A stretch of DNA of 64,000 bases from an uncultured Sphingomonadaceae bacterium (GTDB lineage Bacteria > Pseudomonadota > Alphaproteobacteria > Sphingomonadales > Sphingomonadaceae). Under the pieces are notes generated by a model, which made no database searches, was not told the origin of the DNA, and saw only the letters and a program-made list of their open reading frames with translations. The DNA is taken from NCBI GenBank assembly GCA_947493955.1, contig CANLSQ010000001.1:620001-684000 (forward strand), in the 5' to 3' direction. Both the position numbers and the translations under genes were made by a program. Shown piece by piece: positions 46,953-58,440 of the stretch; position 1 is the stretch's first letter; each line of letters opens with the position of its first letter.

Positions 46953-47698
46953 TGGACCGGCGCACCTTTCTGGGATTCATAATTGCGATCACGTCGTTGA
47001 CACTCTTGGCCTGTGAGCAGCGGGAGGTCGATCAAACAGTAAACGCCTCTGATCATGACAGTTTTTGGCTGTGGGCGGGTGTCAGGCCGCAGCCGGTTCT
47101 TGAACGTGCGAAGACCGTCTATATTCTGGAGGGCGAAGTGCGAGCGTCGGATGCAAAGACTTTGGTGTCGCTGCGGCCGGGAATCCCTGACATCAAACAT
47201 GCAAAAATCTGGATGGTTATACGGGTGGAGACACTTGACTTGTCGCCGGAAGTCTATCGTCAGATATTGACCCGGCTGGGGCAGTGGTCCGCGAAAGGCA
47301 ATGTTGTGGTCGGTTTGCAAATTGACTTTGATGCAAATACCCGCGCGCTGGATCAATATGCGGGATTTTTGCGCGGCCTGCGGGAACAGCTTCCGGAGCA
47401 ATATGCCCTTGGTACTACCGGGCTGCTGGACTGGAGCGCCAATGGTGACCCTGCCGCACTAGCTTCGCTGGCTGACGTGATCGATGAGACCGTGTTTCAG
47501 GTTTATCAGGGGCGTGCTACCATTCCCGGCTACGAGCGCTGGTTCGACAATATCGATGATTTGCCGATGCCGTTTCGTATCGGTTTGGTGCAAGGCGGGG
47601 AATGGCGTGCTCCCGCTTCATTGAAGCAAAATCCCAATTTTCGCGGCTATGTGGTATTTTTGGTCAATGACGCCGCTAACCAAAGTGCTGGAGAATAA
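46952..47698 (+). CDS. DUF3142 lipoprotein
   Basis: This 248-residue protein starts with GTG at 46952, overlapping the previous stop by one base. MDRRTFLGFIIAITSLTLLAC is a lipoprotein-type signal with the Cys at 21. The mature domain (WLWAGVRPQPVLERAKTVYILEGEV, VVGLQIDFDANTRALDQYAGFL, WRAPASLKQNPNFRGYVVFLVND) matches DUF3142, a TIM-barrel-like family with no assigned function. The partner is the upstream TPR protein. Confidence 0.85.
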   Translation: MDRRTFLGFIIAITSLTLLACEQREVDQTVNASDHDSFWLWAGVRPQPVLERAKTVYILEGEVRASDAKTLVSLRPGIPDIKHAKIWMVIRVETLDLSPEVYRQILTRLGQWSAKGNVVVGLQIDFDANTRALDQYAGFLRGLREQLPEQYALGTTGLLDWSANGDPAALASLADVIDETVFQVYQGRATIPGYERWFDNIDDLPMPFRIGLVQGGEWRAPASLKQNPNFRGYVVFLVNDAANQSAGE

Positions 47699-47804
47699 AG
47701 GCATCATTCATCTTACAGATAACAAGACCGCGTTATGCGATCCTTTAACCACGCACTCCAATAACCTGTTGGCCTGCTCAAGATTTGCGTTTAAGGGATT
47801 TGCC

Positions 47805-48587
47805 ATGAATAGAAAAATCAGCCTCATCCTCGCATCGACCCTGTCTCTAACAATGCTGTCTGCCTGTGCAGGGCTAGGTGGCGGAGGTGGCGGCAGTGCG
47901 GATACCCGCTATGTCGCCCGCGATGTGAACACGCTGTATAATGCTGCAAAAGACCGGCTTGATCGTGGTCAGTACAAGATCGCAGCCGCCTTGTTCGACG
48001 AGGTCGAGCGCCAACACCCTTATTCGCCTTGGGCCCGCCGTGCGCAGCAGATGAGTGCGTTCAGTTATTATGTAGCCGGTGACTATAACAAGGCGATTCA
48101 ATCATCGCGCCGTTTCCTGTCTATCCATCCCGGCAATAAAGACGCGCCTTATGCCTATTACCTGATCGCGCTCAGCTATTATGAGCAGATTAGTGATGTG
48201 ACACGGGATCAGAAGATTACCGAGCAAGCTCTTGCAACTCTGGGTGAAGTGGCGCGTCGCTATCCTAATACACGCTATGCTGCGGATGCGCTGTTGAAGA
48301 TGGATCTGGTCAACGACCATCTGGCGGGTAAGGAAATGGAAATCGGCCGCTTTTACCAGCGTCGCGGCAAATGGCTGGCGGCGACAATCCGGTTTCGCAC
48401 AGTTATCGACAAATATGAAACCACGACCCATTCGGCCGAAGCCTTGATGCGTTTGACGGAATCCTATTTGGCATTGGGCATTCCTGCAGAAGCGAAGAAA
48501 AGCGCAGCTGTTCTGGGTACAAATTATCCCGGCTCGAAATGGTATGAACGGGCTTATGAGCTGGTGCAAAAACACGGCGCAACCTGA
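47805..48587 (+). CDS. bamD: Outer-membrane assembly lipoprotein BamD
   Basis: This 260-residue lipoprotein has the signal MNRKISLILASTLSLTMLSAC. Five TPR-like repeats follow, including YNAAKDRLDRGQYKIAAALFDEVERQHPYSPWARRAQ in the first two (TPRs of BamD/YfiO/ComL type), then LGEVARRYPNTRYAADALLKMDL. BamD is an essential part of the BAM complex folding outer-membrane barrels. The ATG at 47805 was chosen for the signal peptide; the frame extends upstream without one. Confidence 0.95.
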   Translation: MNRKISLILASTLSLTMLSACAGLGGGGGGSADTRYVARDVNTLYNAAKDRLDRGQYKIAAALFDEVERQHPYSPWARRAQQMSAFSYYVAGDYNKAIQSSRRFLSIHPGNKDAPYAYYLIALSYYEQISDVTRDQKITEQALATLGEVARRYPNTRYAADALLKMDLVNDHLAGKEMEIGRFYQRRGKWLAATIRFRTVIDKYETTTHSAEALMRLTESYLALGIPAEAKKSAAVLGTNYPGSKWYERAYELVQKHGAT

Positions 48588-48660
48588 TCATTTGTAAATT
48601 GCCGCGTTCCAAATGTTATGGAGCGTTGCAGCTAAGATAAACGTGATTTAAGAGGGGGCT

Positions 48661-50325
48661 GTGCTGCAGTCCCTTTCCATTCGTGACATAGTTCTTATCG
48701 AGGCGCTGGACCTGGAATTCGGGTCTGGCTTGTCGGTGCTGACCGGCGAAACCGGGGCGGGTAAATCGATCCTGCTGGACTCACTTGGCCTGGCGTTGGG
48801 CAATCGAGCGGATAGCGGATTGGTCCGGCAAGGAACGCAAAAGGCACAGGTGACGGCGAGCTTTGACGCGCCCACTAACGACAGCAAACTGGCGGTCTAT
48901 CTCCAAGACAATGATATTGATGTGGAGCCGGGCGAACCATTGATTATCAAACGGTCAGTCAAGGCCGATGGCGGCAGCCGGGCATTTGTCAATGATCAAC
49001 CATGCTCAGCGGCTTTGTTGCGTGAAGTCGGCAGCAGGTTGATCGAAATACACGGACAGCATGATGATCGCGGTTTGATCAATCCCAAGGGCCACCGGGC
49101 TTTGCTCGATACCTATGCTGACGCTGACGGCGCAAAAGTCAGGCAAGCCTTTGAAGGTTGGCAGTCTGCAAAAGCCTTATTGAAAACGGCTTTGGACGAT
49201 CAGGAAGCGGCGGAACAGGACCGCGAATATCTTGAGCATAGTGTCGCCGAACTCTCTAAATTCGCGCCGCAAAAGGGCGAAGAACAAGAATTGGCCCTCG
49301 AGCGTGCGACGATGATGAAGGGCGAGAAACTGACCGGTGACCTAGAGGCGATCAGAGCAGCCTTCGACGGATCAAATGGCGGTTTGGCGTCGCTGCGGGC
49401 GGCGGCGCGGCGGCTGGACCGCATCTCGGAAGACCATCCGTTGTTGGCAGAGGCGTTGCAAGCGATTGACCGCGCTGTGATCGAGGCTAGCGAGGCGGAG
49501 GAAAAGCTGAACGACGCGGCCCATGCGCTGACCTTTGATCCGCAGCGGCTCGACGATATGGAAACGCGGCTCTTTGACCTGCGTGCCTTGGCGCGCAAGC
49601 ATCGGGTCGAGGGCGATGCTTTGCCGCAGTTACTGATCGACCTGGAAACCCGGCTGGCTGCTATCAGCGACGGCGGGAAGTCGCTGGCTACGTTGGAAGC
49701 AAATGTGAAAGCCGCCCGGCAAGCTTATGTGGATGCGGCGGAGACGCTGCGGCTCAAACGGACCAAAGCGGCCAAATCACTCGACAAAGCCGTGGCCGGG
49801 GAACTCGCTCCTTTGAAGCTGGATGCCGCACGCTTTGAAACGTTGCTGGAACCGCTGGAAGAAGATCGTTGGGGTGCCAACGGTATGGACCGGATTGAAT
49901 TTCTGATTTCTACAAATCCTGGCGCACCCTTGGCCCCACTCGGCAAAATTGCTTCTGGCGGTGAACTGTCGCGTTTCATATTGGCTTTAAAAGTGGCCTT
50001 GGCCGAAGAGGGCGGGGCAAAGACAATCATCTTTGACGAGGTCGACCGCGGCGTAGGCGGTGCTGTCGCCTCCGCCATTGGCGACCGGCTATCGCGTCTG
50101 TCCGGCAGCGCGCAGTTGCTGGTCGTGACCCACAGCCCGCAAGTGGCGTCCAAGGGTAACGCCCATATGCTGATCAACAAGAGCTCCAACGGCACGGTGT
50201 CGCGGACCGATGTCAATGCACTGGACGATGAGGGCCGACGCCAGGAAATTGCGCGAATGCTGTCAGGCGCCGACGTGACCGATGAGGCGAGGGCGCAGGC
50301 GGATCGTTTGCTGGAGGGTGTTTGA
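48661..50325 (+). CDS. recN: DNA repair protein RecN
   Basis: This 554-residue SMC-like ATPase starts with GTG at 48661 (AGAGGGGG upstream). Walker A is GETGAGKSILLDSL at about 29-42, coiled-coil arms occupy the middle, and the ABC signature and Walker B are in ASGGELSRFILALK and TIIFDEVDRGVGG. It acts in double-strand break repair. A DUF559 nuclease module separates it from ligA. Confidence 0.96.
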   Translation: MLQSLSIRDIVLIEALDLEFGSGLSVLTGETGAGKSILLDSLGLALGNRADSGLVRQGTQKAQVTASFDAPTNDSKLAVYLQDNDIDVEPGEPLIIKRSVKADGGSRAFVNDQPCSAALLREVGSRLIEIHGQHDDRGLINPKGHRALLDTYADADGAKVRQAFEGWQSAKALLKTALDDQEAAEQDREYLEHSVAELSKFAPQKGEEQELALERATMMKGEKLTGDLEAIRAAFDGSNGGLASLRAAARRLDRISEDHPLLAEALQAIDRAVIEASEAEEKLNDAAHALTFDPQRLDDMETRLFDLRALARKHRVEGDALPQLLIDLETRLAAISDGGKSLATLEANVKAARQAYVDAAETLRLKRTKAAKSLDKAVAGELAPLKLDAARFETLLEPLEEDRWGANGMDRIEFLISTNPGAPLAPLGKIASGGELSRFILALKVALAEEGGAKTIIFDEVDRGVGGAVASAIGDRLSRLSGSAQLLVVTHSPQVASKGNAHMLINKSSNGTVSRTDVNALDDEGRRQEIARMLSGADVTDEARAQADRLLEGV

Positions 50326-50336
50326 TGGTGCGCTGT

Positions 50337-50374
50337 CTTAAGCCCCTCCCTTTCAAGGGAGGGGTTGGGGTGGG
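50337..50374. repeat. Left inverted repeat of the DUF559 module
   Basis: The repeat consists of CTTAAGCCCCTCCC, TTTCAA, GGGAGGGG and then TTGGGGTGGG. It contains its own hairpin (CCCCTCCC/GGGAGGGG) and is a near-exact reverse complement of the repeat at 50816-50852. It starts 12 bp after recN ends. Confidence 0.9.
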
Positions 50375-50439
50375 ATTTGGCGAAGCCAATAGACTTCAGC
50401 GTCCAATGTCAGCATGTTACCTTGCATCTTTCAGTGAAG

Positions 50440-52949
<2,510 letters not shown>

Positions 52950-52971
52950 GCCGAAATCTGCGGAGACTAGA

Positions 52972-54126
52972 ATGGCGAAGAAACAGGGAATACTGAAGCA
53001 GCTTGCCAAGGACCTCGAGGCACCTCCCGAAGTGCGCCGTTTTGGCAGTGGTTGGCTCGCCGGCTTTTTTGCGGTTGTGATGGCGATTGCGGGGCTGGGC
53101 ATGGTGATTGCGCTGCGCTTTCCGGAATGGTTTGCGACTCCTGAGTTGCAAGCGGTTAAGGACTGGAGCGGTTTTCGCGGGGTAGTGCACCTGTTGTTGC
53201 TGGGTTCCTATGCGCTGGCGCTGCTGAGCCTGCTGCTGCGCCCCCGCAAGTCTCTCGGTTTTTTTGCTCTCGCCATCGGCATAACCGCTGCGTTTCTGGG
53301 TGGCGCCAATGTACAGCCGGAAGATACGAGAAGCTGGGGCATATTTTTTGGCCTCGACTTTTTCATCGTCAACATGGTGGCCACTGGACTGATGTTTGCG
53401 CCGCTCGAGCGGATATTGCCGCATAAACGGTCGCAACGTCTGTTCCGCATCGAATGGCGAGAGGATCTGTTTTACTATCTGATCAGCTCGATGATGGTGC
53501 AGGCCTTGACCTTTCTGGCGCTGGCCCCGTCCAACGTCGTGGTCGCCAATACAAACAGCTGGGACGCATTCCGCGCGATGGTCGCATCCATTCCGTGGAT
53601 ATTGCAATTCCTGATCGTCCTGGTGTTGACCGATCTGGTGCAATATTTCTTCCATCGCACCTTTCACCGGTTCCCGTTTCTGTGGGGTTTCCATGCGGTG
53701 CATCATTCGGCCAAATCAATGGATTGGCTGGCTGGCGCACGGATGCACTTTATAGAGATCATATTGCTCCGCGGGATAACATCGCTGCCAATGATGACAT
53801 TGGGTTTCAGCCCGTCCGTGCTTCAAGCCTATATCGCTTTTGTCTATATCTATTCGTCTCTGCTGCACGCGAATATCAAGGGTGATTTCAACTGGCTGGG
53901 TCACTGGATTGCAACGCCGCGGTTTCACCATTGGCATCATGGATTGGAACGGGAGGCGTTTGATGTAAATTTTGCGATCCATTTCCCGTGGATCGACAAG
54001 CTGTTTGGAACTTTTTATCTGCCGCCGTCAAAATGGCCGGAAGGTTACGGGATACCCGAAGATGTCCCGAAAGGTTATTTGAAGCAGTTTGCCTATCCGC
54101 TGACGCGCAAGAAGCCGGATTATTGA
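52972..54126 (+). CDS. Fatty-acid-hydroxylase superfamily (sterol-desaturase-like) protein, long form
   Basis: This 384-residue membrane protein has about four N-terminal helices, then the histidine clusters HRTFHRFPFLWGFHAVHHS (HxxxH and HxxHH) and FHHWHHGLEREAFDVNFA. The catalytic part is at about 195-370. The substrate may be a lipid, hopanoid or carotenoid. It is 22 bp downstream of ligA and convergent with another superfamily member at 54219, with a terminator between. The long N-terminal helix block sets it apart from the 249-residue protein at 295. Confidence 0.88.
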   Translation: MAKKQGILKQLAKDLEAPPEVRRFGSGWLAGFFAVVMAIAGLGMVIALRFPEWFATPELQAVKDWSGFRGVVHLLLLGSYALALLSLLLRPRKSLGFFALAIGITAAFLGGANVQPEDTRSWGIFFGLDFFIVNMVATGLMFAPLERILPHKRSQRLFRIEWREDLFYYLISSMMVQALTFLALAPSNVVVANTNSWDAFRAMVASIPWILQFLIVLVLTDLVQYFFHRTFHRFPFLWGFHAVHHSAKSMDWLAGARMHFIEIILLRGITSLPMMTLGFSPSVLQAYIAFVYIYSSLLHANIKGDFNWLGHWIATPRFHHWHHGLEREAFDVNFAIHFPWIDKLFGTFYLPPSKWPEGYGIPEDVPKGYLKQFAYPLTRKKPDY

Positions 54127-54164
54127 GTGCTGTGCGAAATCTTCTGAACCGAGAAATAGTCCAA

Positions 54165-54199
54165 GGCGACTGACGGTTTTCCCCCATCCGTCAGCCGCC
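54165..54199. terminator. Bidirectional hairpin between convergent hydroxylase-like genes
   Basis: A 12-bp stem with one A-C mismatch (54165-54176 with 54188-54199) and an 11-nt loop lies midway between the ends at 54126 and 54219. There is no clear T-tract after it, so it could be a terminator or an RNA-protecting hairpin. Confidence 0.6.
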
Positions 54200-54218
54200 C
54201 TGGTCCCACCCCAACCTG

Positions 54219-55118
54219 TTAACCGGCCTTCGCCGCAGCATCCTTGGCTGCGAGTTCTTTTACCCCGTAGCCGCCATCCGTATTCTCAGGAAAAAGCGGC
54301 CAGGCCAGTTGCTGGCCAAGGGTTGCCGGTGCAAGATTTTCGACGCCATAACTGTCGGGGTAGCGGCGCGTGATTTTCGCCGTGCCGAACAGGACGTCCC
54401 AGAAGAAAAGAAGATTGCCGTAATTGCCCTTATAGTGGGTCGCGCCATCTTCCATATGGCGGCCATGATGGGCGTGGTGCGTTGCGGGTGTCGATATGGT
54501 TCTTTCCACAATCCACATCACGGGTGATAGCCATTTGATTTTATAGAGCGGTTCATCCCAGGCAACATCACTATGCGCGCCAATGATCACTGCCATTTTG
54601 ACAATGATGTAACCGACATAGACCCAGCCCAGTCCAAGATAGATGAGTACACCGGAAAACCAGATGCTCGGCATCAGCAAATAATAGAATATGTTGTTCC
54701 GGTAAACGAGACGGACGCTCATATATTTGGCATTATGATGTGCCCGGTGGAGGTTGTAGAGAAACGGAATCTGGTGTGACAGCCGGTGCAGCCAGTATTG
54801 CATCATATCATCAAAGACCAGGAACAGCGCAATGGCGGCGAGAATCGGGATATTGGTCAGTGCGCCGGCCCATTGAGGGGCGACAGCACCCATCAGGAAC
54901 TGCGCGGATACAATGATCATAGGCTGCGTGAAAATGAGCAAAACAGCCGAGCCGATAATCTCTACCATCGCGTCGTCGAAATTTTGCTCGGGCTTTGCGA
55001 ACAGCTTGGTGCGGAACAGTTCGAGCAGGCCGAACAGCGCGAAAATACCCACAATAGCAAATATCTCTGGCCTCACTGCCGGGCTCCTCGATCCTAAAAC
55101 ATCTTGAATTTGAACCAC
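54219..55118 (-). CDS. Fatty-acid-hydroxylase superfamily (sterol-desaturase-like) protein
   Basis: This 299-residue membrane protein starts with GTG at 55118. The histidine motifs are HRLSHQIPFLYNLHRAHHNAK and ATHHAHHGRHMED, then HYKGNYGNLLFFWDVLFGT, close to the ending seen in the protein at 295. About four helices surround them. It diverges from a Crp/Fnr regulator 25 bp away, so the regulator probably controls it. The substrate is unknown. Confidence 0.87.
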   Translation of the reverse strand: MVQIQDVLGSRSPAVRPEIFAIVGIFALFGLLELFRTKLFAKPEQNFDDAMVEIIGSAVLLIFTQPMIIVSAQFLMGAVAPQWAGALTNIPILAAIALFLVFDDMMQYWLHRLSHQIPFLYNLHRAHHNAKYMSVRLVYRNNIFYYLLMPSIWFSGVLIYLGLGWVYVGYIIVKMAVIIGAHSDVAWDEPLYKIKWLSPVMWIVERTISTPATHHAHHGRHMEDGATHYKGNYGNLLFFWDVLFGTAKITRRYPDSYGVENLAPATLGQQLAWPLFPENTDGGYGVKELAAKDAAAKAG

Positions 55119-55143
55119 TGATAGCAGATAGCTGATCCATCAA

Positions 55144-55851
55144 ATGCTAAGAGGTTTACAATTGGTTGAATCAGACCATTTCTCCCGAACCACTTTTGCG
55201 GCCACAGGATTTATGACGGCGTTGCCGGAAGATGTTCACCGCCGCTTGTTAAATCACGGGCTTGTGCGTCAATTTGCGAAAGGAGAATTGATCCAGCAGC
55301 GCGGAGATCCCGGCAGGGAATTCTGGCATATTCGCAGCGGCAATGTTCAAATCGGCCGCTATTCCTTTGATGGCAAATTGTCGATTTTTGCGGTGCTGGG
55401 ACCGGGTGAAAGTTTTGGTGAGCAGGCGTTTCTGGGTGAGTTCCCGAGGATGGTAGACGCCATCGCCGGTAATGACGTGACACTGGTTCGGATCGGCGAA
55501 AAAGAGCTTCAAGAAGCCATCACGTCCGATCCGCGTGTGGCAAGGATATTGCTGAAAACAATGGCTCATATGGTGCAACAGGCCTTCGACCTCGTCAATG
55601 CGGGGCGCAATCTGTCTACGGTCGAACGCGTTGCCCGGGCCCTGTTAGGTCTTTGCGAAGGGGAAGGACACACAGTCTCGATATCAATCACCCAGCAAGA
55701 GCTTGCCGATCTGGTAGGGGTATCAAGAGTTTCGCTTGGCAAGGCGTTGGGCAAACTTGAGCAATCAGGCAATATAGAACGGAATTATGGGGAAATAGTG
55801 GTGCTGAATCCGCTGCTCTCCCGGCGACGCCATCATTCCCCTGCGCCTTGA
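55144..55851 (+). CDS. Crp/Fnr-family transcriptional regulator
   Basis: This protein of up to 235 residues has a cyclic-nucleotide-type effector domain (AKGELIQQRGDPGREFWHIRSGNVQIG, GPGESFGEQAFLGE) and a C-terminal winged helix (ITQQELADLVGVSRVSLGKALGKLEQSGNI). It lacks the cysteines of oxygen-sensing FNR. ATG 55144 has no ribosome-binding site, whereas TTG 55162 follows AAGAGG by seven bases and may be the true start. It diverges from the hydroxylase-like gene at 55118. The last 19 bp overlap a convergent gene. Confidence 0.9.
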   Translation: MLRGLQLVESDHFSRTTFAATGFMTALPEDVHRRLLNHGLVRQFAKGELIQQRGDPGREFWHIRSGNVQIGRYSFDGKLSIFAVLGPGESFGEQAFLGEFPRMVDAIAGNDVTLVRIGEKELQEAITSDPRVARILLKTMAHMVQQAFDLVNAGRNLSTVERVARALLGLCEGEGHTVSISITQQELADLVGVSRVSLGKALGKLEQSGNIERNYGEIVVLNPLLSRRRHHSPAP

Positions 55852-56750
55852 TCGGCTATCTTCACCAGTTCTTTCTCGAAAATGCGTTTCATATTGTTTC
55901 GCATTTGCTGCGCGTTGAGGTCATTGGGGGCCTGATACAAGGCTTTCAGAAGTGCGAGGTCCCAGGCAGTCACACTTTGCGGGGCTTCAAGCTCTTCTGG
56001 CCTGTCTGAAAATAATGACAATATGGAGCTTTCACTGGCGGTTTGATTTTTGGGTTGCCCTGCATTGCCTAGAAGCCGCATCACAGCATAGTCTGCAAGC
56101 TGTCGCGGGTTGATTTCGAGTAGCGCAGTATCTTCGATCAACAGGATCGCGACATCGATATTCTGCTGCGTTGCCTGCCTTATTCTGGACCCGCTTCCGG
56201 AAAGGCTTTGACCGTCTCCTTCCTCATCATCAAATGTGCCTGAGACCGGTGCTCCTCCTCCGGTGCTGGTCGTTCTTACGATATTCCAGGCATAGGCAGG
56301 GCCGGGGCCTTTCATTAAGCGGTTACGCGCCGGAATATGCATGGCTCCAAAGACCTTCGAATGCTTTTTCCTGAGATAGGCAATAAAATCCTGTGATCCG
56401 GAGGTGGTAACCACAATGACATTCGGATCGCATTCCGGTTCGGCGACTTTTGCGCCAGCCGCTTTCGCGACTGCCCGAATCCGTGTCTCGATGAAGCTGT
56501 TTCTGTCTGCCTTGAGGCCCAGCGATATGGGGCAGACAGGCACATTGTACCGCGCGTATTGTTCGTCATTCGATATTTTTATCGCTGAACGGATGAACGC
56601 GTTAATTCGCTTCTTTCGTTCCAGTTCACCGATGACGACAATAGTGTTTTGATCGGCCTCTGTCGTTGGTTCGGTTTCAGCTGCTGCAGAATGTTGATGA
56701 AATATGGCGAATATAAACACGGCTATGGCAGAAAAGAACGGTAATCGCAC
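55833..56750 (-). CDS. Secreted protein of unknown function
   Basis: This 305-residue protein has a signal peptide (cleavage after SAAAE-type region, near residue 24). The mature part holds TIVVIGELERKKRINAFIRSAIKI, a short NVPVCPISLGL cysteine motif paired with EPECDPNVIVVTTSG, and helical C-terminal segments (ELEAPQSVTAWDLALLKALYQAPNDLNAQQM). The pattern resembles uncharacterised proteins common in sphingomonads. No function can be given. It overlaps the end of the Crp/Fnr gene by 19 bp. Confidence 0.65.
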   Translation of the reverse strand: MRLPFFSAIAVFIFAIFHQHSAAAETEPTTEADQNTIVVIGELERKKRINAFIRSAIKISNDEQYARYNVPVCPISLGLKADRNSFIETRIRAVAKAAGAKVAEPECDPNVIVVTTSGSQDFIAYLRKKHSKVFGAMHIPARNRLMKGPGPAYAWNIVRTTSTGGGAPVSGTFDDEEGDGQSLSGSGSRIRQATQQNIDVAILLIEDTALLEINPRQLADYAVMRLLGNAGQPKNQTASESSILSLFSDRPEELEAPQSVTAWDLALLKALYQAPNDLNAQQMRNNMKRIFEKELVKIADQGAGE

Positions 56751-56832
56751 TCTGAATGTCCTTAATTATGTGCCTTTTGATACCATTTTATACTTCAATT
56801 TACTATTGAAATCCCATTCCGCTCACTGGAAA

Positions 56833-57510
56833 TCATTCCAGGAACCATCGCATTACGCCGCCCTGAAAGGGAGTCCAGATGCCGGTCCTGATGCCGGCTT
56901 TCCGCAGGACATCACTGGTCCAGCTGTTACAGGTATAGAAGGCATTGTAATGGCCCTGGGATTTGTAGAACAGGTCGCTCTGGCCGTAGCCCTTGGACGG
57001 GATCGGCTGGCCAGAATCATTCAGGACAAAACGGCCTTTTATCGCAGCGACAATCAGACGATATTCTGCCTCGCTGACCCGGAAGCTGCGGCGATAATGG
57101 GGATAAGTCTGTGGATAGTTCAGGTGATAGATATGCAACAGGACGTCATCACTGCCGAATATGGCACTGGCGGCGTCCTTGAAACGCAGGTCCTGCCAAT
57201 ATTCTGCGTTGCGATAGACACCTTCGTGGCCCCAACCGACCAAAATGTGGCTGCCATATCTTGTCGGATCACCCATATGTTCGGGACGGACCAGTTCCGA
57301 CCAATCATGCACATCAGTTTGAATCGGCATGATGATACCAGTATGTATACCATTGGTTTCTATGAACAATTCGATGCCATCATCCGGGCTTTTCCAGAAT
57401 TGATTGGCTGGCAATATGCTGCCGAATAACGCAGCGACAAGATACAGCATGACTATAGCCGCGAGACCTTTGATGATGCGTTTGGGCCATTTCATGCGAG
57501 AAGTTGCCAT
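56833..57510 (-). CDS. TIGR02117 / DUF2459 family membrane-anchored protein
   Basis: This 225-residue protein has one N-terminal hydrophobic segment (12-30), then IELFIETNGIHTGIIMPIQ and VGWGHEGVYRNAEYW, and ends with a YNAFYTCNSWTSDVLRKAGI motif. The Cys/His/Asn pattern resembles NlpC/P60-like or LD-carboxypeptidase-like papain folds, which fits the TIGR02117 group, named after members near urease genes. It diverges from phhA 29 bp away. Confidence 0.78.
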   Translation of the reverse strand: MATSRMKWPKRIIKGLAAIVMLYLVAALFGSILPANQFWKSPDDGIELFIETNGIHTGIIMPIQTDVHDWSELVRPEHMGDPTRYGSHILVGWGHEGVYRNAEYWQDLRFKDAASAIFGSDDVLLHIYHLNYPQTYPHYRRSFRVSEAEYRLIVAAIKGRFVLNDSGQPIPSKGYGQSDLFYKSQGHYNAFYTCNSWTSDVLRKAGIRTGIWTPFQGGVMRWFLE

Positions 57511-57539
57511 TGAAACCTTTTCTGCTGTAAGATGCCGTC

Positions 57540-58436
57540 ATGTTGACAGCCCCCGACCCGGAAACCCATGTCTATGACAAGCCGCCAGCGCACGCAAATG
57601 CCGACTGGACAATAGATCAGAACTGGTCCGCTTACAGCGCCGAGGAACATGCAACCTGGGACACACTTTTTGCGCGCCAGCGGGAAATGTTGCCAGGGCG
57701 TGCGGCGCAGGCCTTTCTTGATGGCATTGACATATTGCAACTGTCGAAACCCGGCATTCCGGATTTTGAGGAACTCAACCGGATATTGATGGATGCGACC
57801 GGCTGGCAAGTGGTGGCCGTTCCAGGTTTGGTGCCGGATGATGTATTTTTTGATCATCTTGCCAATCGGCGCTTCGTATCCGGCAACTTCATCCGGAAAC
57901 CGGATCAGTTGGACTATCTGCAGGAACCGGATATTTTCCATGATGTTTTTGGACATGTTCCAATGCTTGCGGATCAGCGCTTTGCTGACTACATGGCCGC
58001 TTATGGGCGTGGGGGCCTCAGAGCGCTGAAATTCGGGACGCTGAAACAGCTCGCCAGACTATATTGGTACACTGTCGAATTCGGCCTGATTCAGGAAGCA
58101 GGCGGTCTGCGTATCTATGGCGCTGGAATAGTGTCAAGCTATGGCGAGAGTGTCTTCGCACTGGATAGTGACAGCCCCAATCGTATCATGTTCGATCTGG
58201 AACGGGTCTTGCGCACCGAATATCGGATTGATGACTTTCAGCAAAATTACTTTGTCATTCCCAGTCTGGACGAGCTGTTGCGGGTGACTGTAGAAACTGA
58301 TTTTAAGCCGGTTTATGAGAAAATCGCAAATCTGCCGGATATTGCGATTGCCGATATTGTCGAGGGTGACGAGGTGTTGACGCGCGGGACGCAAGATCAC
58401 CCCAGCGCACAATCAGGCAAGGCAGTCGTCATCTAA
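57540..58436 (+). CDS. phhA: Phenylalanine 4-monooxygenase
   Basis: This 298-residue bacterial aromatic amino acid hydroxylase converts phenylalanine to tyrosine with tetrahydropterin and O2. The iron ligands are H134, H139 (IFHDVFGHVPMLAD) and E180 (YTVEFGL), matching the known 2-His-1-Glu triad spacing. The length is normal for the monodomain bacterial form. It shares a 29-bp promoter region with the TIGR02117 gene and converges with prmA. Confidence 0.95.
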   Translation: MLTAPDPETHVYDKPPAHANADWTIDQNWSAYSAEEHATWDTLFARQREMLPGRAAQAFLDGIDILQLSKPGIPDFEELNRILMDATGWQVVAVPGLVPDDVFFDHLANRRFVSGNFIRKPDQLDYLQEPDIFHDVFGHVPMLADQRFADYMAAYGRGGLRALKFGTLKQLARLYWYTVEFGLIQEAGGLRIYGAGIVSSYGESVFALDSDSPNRIMFDLERVLRTEYRIDDFQQNYFVIPSLDELLRVTVETDFKPVYEKIANLPDIAIADIVEGDEVLTRGTQDHPSAQSGKAVVI

Positions 58437-58440
58437 CAGA

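Noticed and set aside
50365-50439. Extended N-terminus for the DUF559 protein
   Set aside because: The extra 25 codons lie in or next to the left repeat and have no family similarity.
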